The notes below the pieces were generated by a model. It saw only the letters and a program-made list of their open reading frames with translations. It was not told the origin of the DNA and did no database searches. A stretch of DNA of 64,000 nucleotides, taken from Porticoccus litoralis (GTDB taxonomy: Bacteria; Pseudomonadota; Gammaproteobacteria; Pseudomonadales; Porticoccaceae). This document shows, piece by piece, positions 1 through 8,744 of the stretch; position 1 is the stretch's first letter; every line of letters begins with the position of its first letter. The stretch is from assembly GCF_030676955.1 (NCBI RefSeq), contig NZ_JAUUUU010000003.1, forward strand, positions 307,444-371,443, in the 5' to 3' direction. The translations under genes and the position numbers were made by a program.

Positions 1-182
1 ATGATGGTGCTTTTTGCCGGGTACTTGCGTCGGTGACAGTGAGCCAGAAATTCTTCCACGTTGGGAATGTGGGGGGTTATCGGTGCCGGTGCCAACTCGG
101 GTTCCTCCCTTTTGTGACTTTTTTCAAATAATGCCCCCATTATGGGCACAAAGTCCTCTTTGGCCAAGTTGGTATTTGTCAT
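1..182 (-). CDS. crp: cAMP receptor protein Crp/Vfr, N-terminal part (cut by window edge)
   Basis: The first 60 codons are visible on the minus strand; the gene continues beyond base 1. The translation reads FLAHCHRRKYPAKSTII just before the edge. That matches the start of the cyclic-nucleotide-binding domain in Pseudomonas Vfr and E. coli CRP, the global cAMP-responsive transcription regulators. The ATG at 182-180 is preceded by GAGGAG at a normal distance. About 35 residues precede the conserved block, a longer leader than in Vfr. The gene is divergent from an OsmC-family gene, the same neighbourhood as crp-yhfA in E. coli. The DNA-binding domain is not visible, so Crp versus another Crp/Fnr member rests on the N-terminal match and synteny. 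Confidence 0.8.
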   Translation of the reverse strand, partial: MTNTNLAKEDFVPIMGALFEKSHKREEPELAPAPITPHIPNVEEFLAHCHRRKYPAKSTI

Positions 183-289
183 GAGCTCTACTCCTCATTT
201 GAGTGGCTAGTCGTACTGAATTGGCAATTCTAAAGGTAACTGGGTATCAATTATGTTAGGCTCTCGACACTTTTGAGCACGAGGACGAC

Positions 290-712
290 ATGAAAACCAA
301 GATTTCCTGGGGCGGAGACGCCAAATTCATCGCAGAGACGGAAAGCGGACATCAGCTCGTGATGGATGGTCCTCCAGATCATGGGGGCAAAAACCAGGGT
401 GCTCGACCAATGGAGGTTGTGCTCAGTGGCATGGGGGGATGTTCTGCTTTTGACGTGGTGCATATCCTTAAAAAAAGCCGTCAGGATGTCGTCGGTTGCG
501 TTGCTGAAATCGAGGCGGAAAGGGCAGATGAAGTGCCCTCAGTGTTTACTAAAATTCACATCCACTTTGTTGTGTCTGGCAGGAATCTTCGAGAAAACCA
601 GGTGGCGAATGCCGTCAAACTGTCAGCCGAAAAGTATTGTTCAGCATCCATCATGCTCTCTCGCGGTGGTGTGGAAATCACCCACAGTCACAGTATTGAG
701 GCGGTCGACTAA
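290..712 (+). CDS. OsmC family protein (YhfA-like)
   Basis: The 140-residue product has the OsmC/Ohr fold signature. One redox cysteine lies in MGGCSAFD (Cys51) and the second in EKYCSASIM (Cys117). Members of this family reduce organic or fatty-acid hydroperoxides, or are YhfA-like proteins of unclear substrate. The position, divergent from crp, favours the YhfA-type subgroup. The start is the ATG at 290, preceded by GAGGA about six bases upstream. The length is normal for the family. Peroxidase activity is inferred from the two conserved cysteines only. Confidence 0.85.
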   Translation: MKTKISWGGDAKFIAETESGHQLVMDGPPDHGGKNQGARPMEVVLSGMGGCSAFDVVHILKKSRQDVVGCVAEIEAERADEVPSVFTKIHIHFVVSGRNLRENQVANAVKLSAEKYCSASIMLSRGGVEITHSHSIEAVD

Positions 713-765
713 ATTCGATCAGGCAGCGATGCTGTCTTCCTCCCCCTTTCTAATAATTCGCAGAC

Positions 766-793
766 AAAAAAATGGGCAGCTTGTGAGCTGCCC
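766..793 (-). terminator. Intrinsic terminator, minus strand
   Basis: A perfect eight-base-pair stem (GGGCAGCT with AGCTGCCC, 774-793) is followed on the minus strand by ATTTTTTT. On the plus strand the hairpin is followed by AAAGGG, so it would not terminate osmC efficiently. No minus-strand protein gene precedes it. Confidence 0.65.
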
Positions 794-915
794 AAAGGGA
801 TATTAAGAGGGGTAGAAAGTGTCAACTAGGAGGTATAACCCTTGGCGTTGGTGCTTCTCCAAAGTTCATCCAGCGCCAATGTATGGGTGCTACTCTAGTG
901 ATCCTCCTGCCATAA
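766..915 (-). ncRNA. Candidate small RNA A (minus strand, CU-rich, intrinsic terminator)
   Basis: The minus strand shows a complete small-RNA layout inside a gene-free gap. It has an AT-rich promoter-like zone near 915-960, then a stem formed by TTGGCGCTGG pairing with CCAACGCCAA. A CU-rich single-stranded segment (CTACCCCTCTTAATATCCC) follows. The end is a hairpin GGGCAGCT-CACA-AGCTGCCC at 774-793 and a U-tract from the A-run at 766-772. No ORF with a ribosome site fits. The 5' end is only approximate. The poly-U side shows the terminator works on the minus strand, not for osmC. The function is unknown; exposed CU-rich segments near a terminator resemble sRNAs that pair with ribosome-binding sites. 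Confidence 0.4.
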
Positions 916-984
916 TTAAAATGTATTATTTTTATTTTCTATATAATTTGAATTCATGTTTTTGTGTGCCGGGCAGCACTGGCT

Positions 985-1011
985 AAAAAAAAAGGCAGCT
1001 TGCGCTGCCTT
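985..1011 (-). terminator. Intrinsic terminator, minus strand
   Basis: The stem AAGGCAGC/GCTGCCTT with loop GCAA is followed on the minus strand by nine U residues. This is a strong rho-independent signal, with no minus-strand protein-coding gene upstream of it within the gap to 1258. Confidence 0.7.
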
Positions 1012-1215
1012 GAAAAGATCTAGAGGGAGTAAGAGGTTTGAAGCCTGGTCAACGGGAAAATCCGAGAGCTGGATTACATTACCTGTCGGTCATGAAGGGC
1101 TAAAACCGCGGTTACCCGAATGGTGAGAGAGGGAGGGGGTAGACCCTAGAAATTCTCGGTTTCAGAACACCTTTGCTTCGATTCAAACTATAAGTATCGA
1201 CAATTCATTACTCAA
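985..1215 (-). ncRNA. Candidate small RNA B (minus strand, same architecture as A)
   Basis: This is a second minus-strand unit, upstream of candidate A and built the same way. A CU-rich segment (CCTCTTACTCCCTCTAG) runs directly into a GGCAGC/GCTGCC hairpin and a nine-base U-tract (985-993 as A on the plus strand). Another pyrimidine run (ACCCCCTCCCTCTCTC) lies around 1125-1142. CCGAGA and TCTCGG can pair around the middle. The 5' end is uncertain, and the region abuts the LysR promoter on the other strand. The repeated architecture argues for duplicated, homologous small RNAs rather than chance hairpins. Confidence 0.35.
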
Positions 1216-1224
1216 ATGTATTAA

Positions 1225-1230
1225 TATAAT
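1225..1230 (+). promoter_or_regulatory. Probable -10 box for the LysR gene
   Basis: A consensus TATAAT lies 28 bases before the GTG start of the LysR-type gene. No convincing -35 box is visible at 16-18 bases, which is common when an activator is used. The rest of the 713-1257 gap holds the two minus-strand RNA candidates and nothing else I can support. Confidence 0.4.
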
Positions 1231-1257
1231 GCCAGACATGAATCAGGGTAATTTATT

Positions 1258-2229
1258 GTGGTTACAAAACATCTGGCTCGAATGGATCTCAATTTGCTGG
1301 TTGCTCTTCAGGTGTTGATGGAGGAGCAAAGTGTTACCCGGGCAGCAGAGCGGCTTTACATCACCCAGCCTGCAATGAGTAAAACTTTGCAGCGACTGCG
1401 AGAGCTTTTTGATGATCCGCTCTTTATCCGCAGTGGTCGGGGTTTGATCCCTACACCGCGAGCCACAGAGCTGGCTGTGCAGTTGCCAACTGTTCTTTCC
1501 AGCGTTTCCCAATTGGTAGAAAAAACGACGTTCGATCCCCAGGTTTACGATGGGGAGATGCGTATCATGACTGCAGAGTTTATAGCTGTTCAGGTTATTC
1601 CAACGCTGACTCGGCATGTGATAGCAGAGGCTCCTCACATGTCACTGACATTGACCAGCGAGGCTGGCGAGGAAGCCCGGGCGCTGGAAGATGGTAACCT
1701 GGATTTTGCTATCGAGATTGCCCGTCCCTACGGCAGTGAATTTCATGTTACCCCCCTGGGTAATTTTACCCCGGCGGTGTGGATGCGTACCGGTCACCCG
1801 CTTGCCGATAGGGAAAAACTGACACTGCGGGAAATGCTGGAATACCCCTTTATCCAATATTACCTGCTGCTTTCGGGAGAGGTTTCCGCATCGGTGGAAA
1901 GTCGCTTTGACCGAGAGCTGGCCAAGTTAGGTCTATCCCGTAAAAAGACGTTGGTAACCACCCAGTTGATGACGGCCATGGATGCGCTGTGGCAAACCGA
2001 CTGCCTGATGATGGCCACCATGCACGACCTGAAAATGGAAGGTGAGACCTATGGCATTGTTCGCAAGGCCTACCCTGAAGAACTGGAGTTTGATAACACG
2101 GTGCCTGTCGTGCTGGTACAGCATGCTCGCACAATCAAGTCGCCTGCCCACCAATGGGTCAAGGACCAGATCATAGGAATTGTTCAGGAGATCAAGGAAA
2201 AGGCCAAGCAGGCCGCTCGGGCTCGCTAG
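1258..2229 (+). CDS. LysR-family transcriptional regulator
   Basis: This is a 323-residue LysR-type regulator. The N-terminal winged helix-turn-helix spans about residues 10-70, with the recognition region SVTRAAERLYITQPAMSK at 25-42. The rest is the periplasmic-binding-protein-like effector domain, ending in a basic tail. Length is normal for the family. The start is either GTG at 1258 (AGGG upstream) or ATG at 1282 (MDLNLLVAL), which gives a more typical N-terminus. It is convergent with coq7, overlapping its tail by four bases, so the neighbour says nothing about its target. The target genes and ligand cannot be read from the sequence. Confidence 0.85.
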   Translation: MVTKHLARMDLNLLVALQVLMEEQSVTRAAERLYITQPAMSKTLQRLRELFDDPLFIRSGRGLIPTPRATELAVQLPTVLSSVSQLVEKTTFDPQVYDGEMRIMTAEFIAVQVIPTLTRHVIAEAPHMSLTLTSEAGEEARALEDGNLDFAIEIARPYGSEFHVTPLGNFTPAVWMRTGHPLADREKLTLREMLEYPFIQYYLLLSGEVSASVESRFDRELAKLGLSRKKTLVTTQLMTAMDALWQTDCLMMATMHDLKMEGETYGIVRKAYPEELEFDNTVPVVLVQHARTIKSPAHQWVKDQIIGIVQEIKEKAKQAARAR

Positions 2230-2870
2230 ATTCGGTAGCTGCTTTTGGTCATTGCCTTGGACACCAGGCTCATCAAAGTTTTTACTGGCGCTGGAAACTC
2301 AATGCCGCCAGCCTGCAGGGCGGCGTGCGCGTGCCTGGATTCGTCTTCCAGCATCTTGTCAACAATGGCGCGGCTCTTGCTGTCCTTGGGTGGCAGCTCT
2401 TGCAGATGGTTTTGTAAGTGTTTGCAGACCTGATCCTCCGTGGCGGAGACAAAACCCAAGCTTAACTTATCGCTGATCAGTCCCGCAGTGGCACCGATAC
2501 CAAAGGAAAGTCCGTACCAGAGGGGATTGAGCACGCTGGTATGGCTACCCAGTTGCTTCACCCGTTCTTCACACCAGGCCAGATGATCGATTTCCTCGTC
2601 CGCTGCCTGCTCCATGTCCTCGCGCACAGAAAATAATTTTGCTGTGAGGGCCTGACCTTGATAGAGGGCCTGGGCACAGACCTCTCCAGAATGATTGACT
2701 CGCATCAGCCCTGCAGCATGCTTTTTTTCAGCGTCACTCAACGGTTGCTCCGCATTCCCGGCAGCGGGAGAGCTGCGTTCGGGAGACGGCGCATCTGCCA
2801 CCAATGTTCTCAGGGCCTTATCGGCCTGAATCAGTAATCCGTCAAAGAATGAGTGTCGTCTGGCGTTCAT
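2226..2870 (-). CDS. coq7: Demethoxyubiquinone hydroxylase Coq7 (UbiF-type step)
   Basis: This diiron monooxygenase hydroxylates demethoxyubiquinone late in ubiquinone synthesis, at the membrane. The 214-residue product shows the duplicated ferritin-like iron ligands: Glu63 (NHSGEVC), Glu93/His96 (EEIDH), Glu145 (ATED) and Glu177/His180 (DESRHAH). A hydrophobic helix near 118-140 fits membrane association. The frame is open further upstream, but MNARRHSFFDGLL at 2870 is the normal Coq7 beginning; the 100 codons before it overlap the divergent metallo-hydrolase gene and look non-coding. No strong ribosome site precedes the start. Coq7 replaces UbiF in Pseudomonas and relatives, consistent with the rest of the window. 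Confidence 0.92.
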   Translation of the reverse strand: MNARRHSFFDGLLIQADKALRTLVADAPSPERSSPAAGNAEQPLSDAEKKHAAGLMRVNHSGEVCAQALYQGQALTAKLFSVREDMEQAADEEIDHLAWCEERVKQLGSHTSVLNPLWYGLSFGIGATAGLISDKLSLGFVSATEDQVCKHLQNHLQELPPKDSKSRAIVDKMLEDESRHAHAALQAGGIEFPAPVKTLMSLVSKAMTKSSYRI

Positions 2871-2939
2871 TGGTCTAATGTTCTGCTGGTTGGAAGGTAA
2901 GTATTGTAACAAACTTGTTGCAGCTGCAAGGGGGTGAGC

Positions 2940-3890
2940 ATGATAGGCGCGACAATCGAAGATCTTGGCTACGGTATCTACTGTCTGGACGCCCATTACA
3001 TCAAGGAGGGGGTAGCATGCTGCTACCTCCTGATTGAGGGTTCGCAGGTGGCCATTATCGAGACGGGGACTGCTCATACAGTCGAAGCTATCCAGGCAGC
3101 ACTGGGTTCCCTGGGATTGCCGCTGGATGCAGTGCGTTATGTGGTTCCGACCCACGTACATCTCGATCATGCCGGGGGTGCGGGGGTGCTGATGGCTCGG
3201 TGCAGAGAAGCTACATTAGTTGTTCATCCCAGAGGCGCACGGCATTTGATAGATCCAAGCCGGCTGATTGAAGGGGTAAAAGCGGTTTACGGAGAAGAAG
3301 CTTACAGTGAGCTCTACGGTGAGCTAGTTCCTGTAAAGGAAGAACGGGTTGTTGTTGCAGAAGATGGTGCGGTCATTGAGCTGGGTGGGCGATCACTGCA
3401 AATTCGCCATACCCCCGGCCATGCCGAGCACCATTTTTGTGTCTGGGATACCCGCAGTCAGGGCTGGTTCACAGGCGACACCTTTGGCCTGAGTTACAAC
3501 TTTGAAACCCTGGCTGACGAAAGACTTATTCTGCCAACCACAACCCCTGTTCAGTTTGATCCGGATAAACTGCTCGATTCACTGGATTTGTTGATGAGCT
3601 ATGATCCCCGGCGTATGTATCTGACCCATTATGGTGTGCTGGAAGCCCCGGCAAACTATGTGCAAAGCCTGAAACATCAAATCAGGAGCTGGAGCCAGAT
3701 GGCATTAAACTTGGCGTTGGAAGATGACAGGGAGCAAGCCATTGCCGAGAAATTGTCTGAATCGCTCAGGCAGCAAATTCTGGAACAATGGCCAAATGTC
3801 GACGCCGCTGAAATTCTCAATGATCTGGCGATGGATATTGAGCTCAATGCCCAGGGCATTGAGGTGTGGTTAAAACGCAACGAACAATAG
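2940..3890 (+). CDS. Metallo-beta-lactamase-fold hydrolase
   Basis: This is a 316-residue MBL-superfamily protein. The metal-binding loop THVHLDHAGG gives His72, His74, Asp76 and His77. Further ligands are seen in TPGHAEHH and in WFTGDTFG. The C-terminal third is helical and may be a lid or dimer segment. ATG at 2940 is preferred over GTG at 2934 because AAGGGGG sits five bases before it. The closest architecture I recognise is the general glyoxalase-II-like/AHL-lactonase-like group; the substrate is unknown. The AAA+ gene begins ten bases after its stop, so the two are probably co-transcribed. Confidence 0.8.
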   Translation: MIGATIEDLGYGIYCLDAHYIKEGVACCYLLIEGSQVAIIETGTAHTVEAIQAALGSLGLPLDAVRYVVPTHVHLDHAGGAGVLMARCREATLVVHPRGARHLIDPSRLIEGVKAVYGEEAYSELYGELVPVKEERVVVAEDGAVIELGGRSLQIRHTPGHAEHHFCVWDTRSQGWFTGDTFGLSYNFETLADERLILPTTTPVQFDPDKLLDSLDLLMSYDPRRMYLTHYGVLEAPANYVQSLKHQIRSWSQMALNLALEDDREQAIAEKLSESLRQQILEQWPNVDAAEILNDLAMDIELNAQGIEVWLKRNEQ

Positions 3891-3900
3891 GAAAAAAGAT

Positions 3901-5388
3901 ATGCAGGATGCTCATGACCTGGGGGTGATTGTTGACGCTCGGGTACCCCTGGTGGTGCTGGAGACCCACGAAGAAACTCGCGCGATTGATTTGCTGTTAC
4001 GGGTAGCGCGTCAGCGGGACAAACCGCTATTTCAATGGACGCTGACCGACGGGCTACGGCGAGCGGACTTTGGCTTGCAGCTGGCAGACAACAGTCAGCA
4101 TGCGGAACCTGAAGCCGTCTTGTCTTTTTTGAAAGAGCGGGCCGAACCGGGCTTTTACGTACTCTGTGACTTTCATCCCTGGTTAAGTGATGAGCCAAAA
4201 AATGTGCGCTTGCTGAAAGACATTGCGCTGCGCAACAGCGGTGGTCAGATTACCGTGATTCTGGTGAGTCATCGCCTGCAATTACCCCCGGAACTGTCCA
4301 GGCTTGGGGCGAGTTTTAGTATGTCCTTGCCTGGCGATGACCAGATTCATACCCTGATCCGCGATGAGGCGAAACTCTGGGCCCAGGGCAACGGTGGTCG
4401 CAAGGTCAAAACCGATAACGGTACGCTGCAAAAGCTGGTGGCCAACTTGAAGGGGCTAACCCAGAGCGAGGTTCGACATCTGGTACGCGGGGCTATTATT
4501 GACGACGGCGCCATTACTGAGTCAGATCTGCCGGAGGTGAATCGTGCCAAGTTTCAGCTGATGGACCTGGAAGGCGTGCTCAGCTACGAGTATGACACGG
4601 AAAAATTCGCATCTGTCGGTGGTATGGATAACCTGAAAGCGTGGCTGGAAGCGCGTCGGCAAGTGTTTGCGGGTGAGAACAATATGCCTGGGATTGAATC
4701 CCCGCGAGGTATTCTTCTGCTCGGTGTTCAGGGTGGTGGCAAGAGCCTGGCGGCCAAGGCGGTAGCCGGGTTGTGGCAGGTACCACTGTTGCGTCTCGAC
4801 ATGGGCGCGCTGTACAACAAATTCCATGGTGAAACAGAGCGTAACCTTAGGGAGTCTCTGGCGCTGGCCGAGAAAATGTCGCCCTGTGTGCTCTGGGTGG
4901 ACGAGATTGAAAAAGGCGTGACAGGAGATAGTTCAGATTCGGGTACCTCCCAGCGTGTGTTGGGAACCTTGCTCACCTGGTTGGCGGAAAAACGTGAGCC
5001 GGTGTTTGTGGTGGCGACAGGTAATGATATTTCTCGGCTGCCACCAGAGCTGGTGCGCAAGGGCCGCTTTGATGAGCTGTTTTTTGTCGACCTGCCGGAT
5101 AAGAGTACACGGGAAGATATTTTTGCCATTCACCTAGCCCGGCGGGAACTGGACGTTGCCCAGTTCCAGTTGACGGCATTGGCGGCAGCTTCAGAGGGCT
5201 TCACCGGAGCAGAAATTGAGCAGGCCGTGGTATCGGGCCTTTATAGTGGTTTGGCGCAAAATGAGGTGCTTAATCAATCGCTCCTGCTGGCAGAGTTGGC
5301 AAAAACCAGTCCATTATCGATGGTTATGGCTGAAAAGCTGGCGCTGTTGCGGCAGTGGGCAGAAGAGCGAAATTTGGTGAGAGCCTGA
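3901..5388 (+). CDS. Ycf46-like AAA+ ATPase
   Basis: The 495-residue protein has an N-terminal domain of about 240 residues that lacks an ATPase motif. A single AAA+ module follows, with Walker A GVQGGGKS at 275-282, Walker B CVLWVDE at 329-335, a sensor stretch VVATGN, and the arginine-finger region PPELVRKGRFDE. This layout and length match the Ycf46 family, found in cyanobacteria, chloroplast genomes and many proteobacteria. Cyanobacterial Ycf46 has been linked to inorganic carbon use, but the role in heterotrophs is unclear. AGGAAA precedes the ATG. The coupling to an MBL-fold hydrolase may indicate a shared pathway. The two-gene unit ends at a strong bidirectional terminator. Confidence 0.82.
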   Translation: MQDAHDLGVIVDARVPLVVLETHEETRAIDLLLRVARQRDKPLFQWTLTDGLRRADFGLQLADNSQHAEPEAVLSFLKERAEPGFYVLCDFHPWLSDEPKNVRLLKDIALRNSGGQITVILVSHRLQLPPELSRLGASFSMSLPGDDQIHTLIRDEAKLWAQGNGGRKVKTDNGTLQKLVANLKGLTQSEVRHLVRGAIIDDGAITESDLPEVNRAKFQLMDLEGVLSYEYDTEKFASVGGMDNLKAWLEARRQVFAGENNMPGIESPRGILLLGVQGGGKSLAAKAVAGLWQVPLLRLDMGALYNKFHGETERNLRESLALAEKMSPCVLWVDEIEKGVTGDSSDSGTSQRVLGTLLTWLAEKREPVFVVATGNDISRLPPELVRKGRFDELFFVDLPDKSTREDIFAIHLARRELDVAQFQLTALAAASEGFTGAEIEQAVVSGLYSGLAQNEVLNQSLLLAELAKTSPLSMVMAEKLALLRQWAEERNLVRA

Positions 5389-5425
5389 CCGATAATGAAC
5401 TATCAAATGTAGAGAGCTAGCCCAT

Positions 5426-5455
5426 AAAAAAGCCCGGCATATGCCGGGCTTTTTT
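5426..5455. terminator. Bidirectional intrinsic terminator
   Basis: A perfect palindrome AGCCCGGCATATGCCGGGCT at 5431-5450 is flanked by an A-run before and a T-run after. It lies between the convergent AAA+ gene and purD and serves both. Confidence 0.92.
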
Positions 5456-5470
5456 GTGTGAGAACAAGCA

Positions 5471-6763
<1,293 letters not shown>

Positions 6764-6857
6764 GGGAGATTCTCTTGCCTGAAATGAAAGCGGCGATTGT
6801 ACCGGCAAGGCACAATCGCCGCAAAATCAAAGCCCTGAAATTATGTTTGGGGCGCTA

Positions 6858-8432
6858 TTAGTGACGGAAGTGTCGCATGCCGGTGAAGACCATGGCCATG
6901 CCATGTTCGTCGGCTGCGGCAATCACTTCGTCATCGCGAATGGAGCCCCCAGGCTGGATCACACAGCTGATCCCCACCTTGGCAGCATTGTCGATGCCGT
7001 CCCGGAACGGGAAGAAGGCATCGGAAGCCATCACTGCACCTTTCACTTCAAGGCCCGCATGCTCTGCCTTGATGGCGGCGATTCGGGCTGAGTTAACGCG
7101 ACTCATCTGGCCAGCACCGACACCGATAGTCTGGTTGTTTTTGGCGTAAACAATGGCGTTGGACTTGACCATTTTTGCCACTTTCCAGGCAAACAGCAGA
7201 TCGGTCAATTCCTCGTCTGTGGGTTTGCGTTCTGTAACCACCTTCAGGTCGGATGCCGTCACCATGCCGTTATCGCGATCCTGTACCAGCAGGCCGCCGT
7301 TGACACGTTTGAAATCAAAATCTTGAGGACGACGGTCGCCCCACTGGCCGCACTCCAGTAGGCGAACATTTTTCTTGCTGCTGACAGCTTCTACCGCCGC
7401 TGCAGAAACGCTTGGCGCGATGATGACTTCCACGAACTGGCGTTCGCAGATGGCTTCAGCCGTGGCAGCGTCCAGCTCGCGGTTAAAGGCAATGATGCCG
7501 CCAAAGGCAGATTCCGGGTCAGTGGCAAACGCCAGGTCGTAGGCTGTGCTGATATCTACTGCAACAGCGACGCCGCAGGGATTGGCGTGTTTGACAATGA
7601 CGCAGGCCGGGGCATCAAACTGCTTGACGCATTCCAGTGCTGCATCGGTGTCGGCGATATTGTTGTAGGACAGTTCTTTACCCTGCAACTGACGGGCAGT
7701 GGCAACACCGGTATCCGCCGGGTTGGCTTCGACGTAGAAGGCCGCCTTTTGGTGTGGGTTTTCACCGTAGCGCATTTCCTGGGTTTTCAGGAATTGCGTA
7801 TTAAAGGTGTCGGGGAAGTCGCGCTTCTCGTTGGCCGTATTTCTTGCGCCAAAGTGGTTGGCAATCATGCCGTCATAGGCTGCGGTGTGCTCGAAGGCTT
7901 TTACCATCAGGCCGTAGCGGGTGTCATAACTGAGCTGCCCGTTATTGCCCTGAATTTCGTCGAGTACCGCACTGTAGTCGCTGGCGTTGACCACGATGGC
8001 GACATCTTTGTGGTTTTTCGCTGCGGAGCGAACCATGGTGGGGCCACCGATATCAATATTTTCGATGGCGGTGGGCAGGTTGCAGTTGGGGTCTGCTACT
8101 GTGCTGGCAAAGGGGTACAGATTTACCACCACCATGTCGATGGGCAGGATGCCGTGTTCATTCATCACCGCGTCGTCAGTGCCGCGACGGCCAAGAATGC
8201 CTCCGTGTACCTTGGGGTGCAGCGTTTTGACGCGGCCGTCCATCATTTCCGGAAATCCGGTGTAGTCGGAGACTTCGCGAACAGGGATACCGCTCTCGCT
8301 CAACAGGCGGAAAGTGCCGCCGGTGGAAAGCAGTTCTACCCCCTGGTCAGCCAGGGCTCGTGCAAAATCGGCAATTCCAGTTTTATCGGAAACGCTGATC
8401 AGGGCGCGGGAAACTTTACGCAGGTCGCTCAT
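6858..8432 (-). CDS. purH: Bifunctional AICAR transformylase/IMP cyclohydrolase PurH
   Basis: This enzyme performs the last two steps of IMP synthesis: formylation of AICAR, then ring closure. The first ~150 residues form the methylglyoxal-synthase-like cyclohydrolase domain (ALISVSDKTGIADFA, LHPKVHGGILGRR). The remainder is the transformylase, with its catalytic Lys-His pair in VKHANPCGVA. The 524-residue length is canonical. The ATG has GAGGACG upstream. The gene starts 15 bases after the fis stop, so purH-purD are probably co-transcribed with dusB-fis, coupling purine synthesis to a growth-controlled operon. Confidence 0.96.
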   Translation of the reverse strand: MSDLRKVSRALISVSDKTGIADFARALADQGVELLSTGGTFRLLSESGIPVREVSDYTGFPEMMDGRVKTLHPKVHGGILGRRGTDDAVMNEHGILPIDMVVVNLYPFASTVADPNCNLPTAIENIDIGGPTMVRSAAKNHKDVAIVVNASDYSAVLDEIQGNNGQLSYDTRYGLMVKAFEHTAAYDGMIANHFGARNTANEKRDFPDTFNTQFLKTQEMRYGENPHQKAAFYVEANPADTGVATARQLQGKELSYNNIADTDAALECVKQFDAPACVIVKHANPCGVAVAVDISTAYDLAFATDPESAFGGIIAFNRELDAATAEAICERQFVEVIIAPSVSAAAVEAVSSKKNVRLLECGQWGDRRPQDFDFKRVNGGLLVQDRDNGMVTASDLKVVTERKPTDEELTDLLFAWKVAKMVKSNAIVYAKNNQTIGVGAGQMSRVNSARIAAIKAEHAGLEVKGAVMASDAFFPFRDGIDNAAKVGISCVIQPGGSIRDDEVIAAADEHGMAMVFTGMRHFRH

Positions 8433-8447
8433 CTCGTCCTCTATGTC

Positions 8448-8744
8448 TTACAGCAGGTTGTATTGTTTGAGTTTTTTTCTGAGGGTGCCGCGGTTAAGCC
8501 CAAGCATTTCCGCAGCCTTGCTCTGGTTGTTACGGGTGTAGGCCAGCACGGCTTCCAGTAGTGGTACTTCTACTTCGCTCAGCACCAGTTGGTAAAGGTC
8601 GTTGGTGGGTTGTCCATCCAGATGCAGAAAGTACTGTTCCAGGGCGTTAGCAACGCACTGGTGTAGAGATTCGTGTTGATGGCCGTTATCCAGAGATTCG
8701 GTGTTCATTTCCGCCTGGATAGTAAAGGTGTCAATGGCGCTCAT
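8448..8744 (-). CDS. fis: DNA-binding protein Fis
   Basis: The 98-residue protein has exactly the length of E. coli Fis. The C-terminal helix-turn-helix reads NQSKAAEMLGLNRGTLRKKL, the hallmark of Fis and the NtrC C-terminal domain. Fis bends DNA, activates stable RNA promoters and shapes the nucleoid. The ATG at 8744 overlaps the dusB stop as ATGA, indicating translational coupling. An in-frame ATG five codons earlier is less likely. The dusB-fis pair is conserved across gammaproteobacteria. Confidence 0.95.
   Translation of the reverse strand: MSAIDTFTIQAEMNTESLDNGHQHESLHQCVANALEQYFLHLDGQPTNDLYQLVLSEVEVPLLEAVLAYTRNNQSKAAEMLGLNRGTLRKKLKQYNLL

Noticed and set aside
774..793. Terminator for osmC on the plus strand
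   Set aside because: The plus-strand side of the hairpin is followed by AAAGGG with no T-run; the U-tract is only on the minus strand.
2871..3170. N-terminal extension of Coq7
   Set aside because: These 100 codons overlap the divergent MBL-fold gene and show no family similarity; MNARRHSFF is the normal start.
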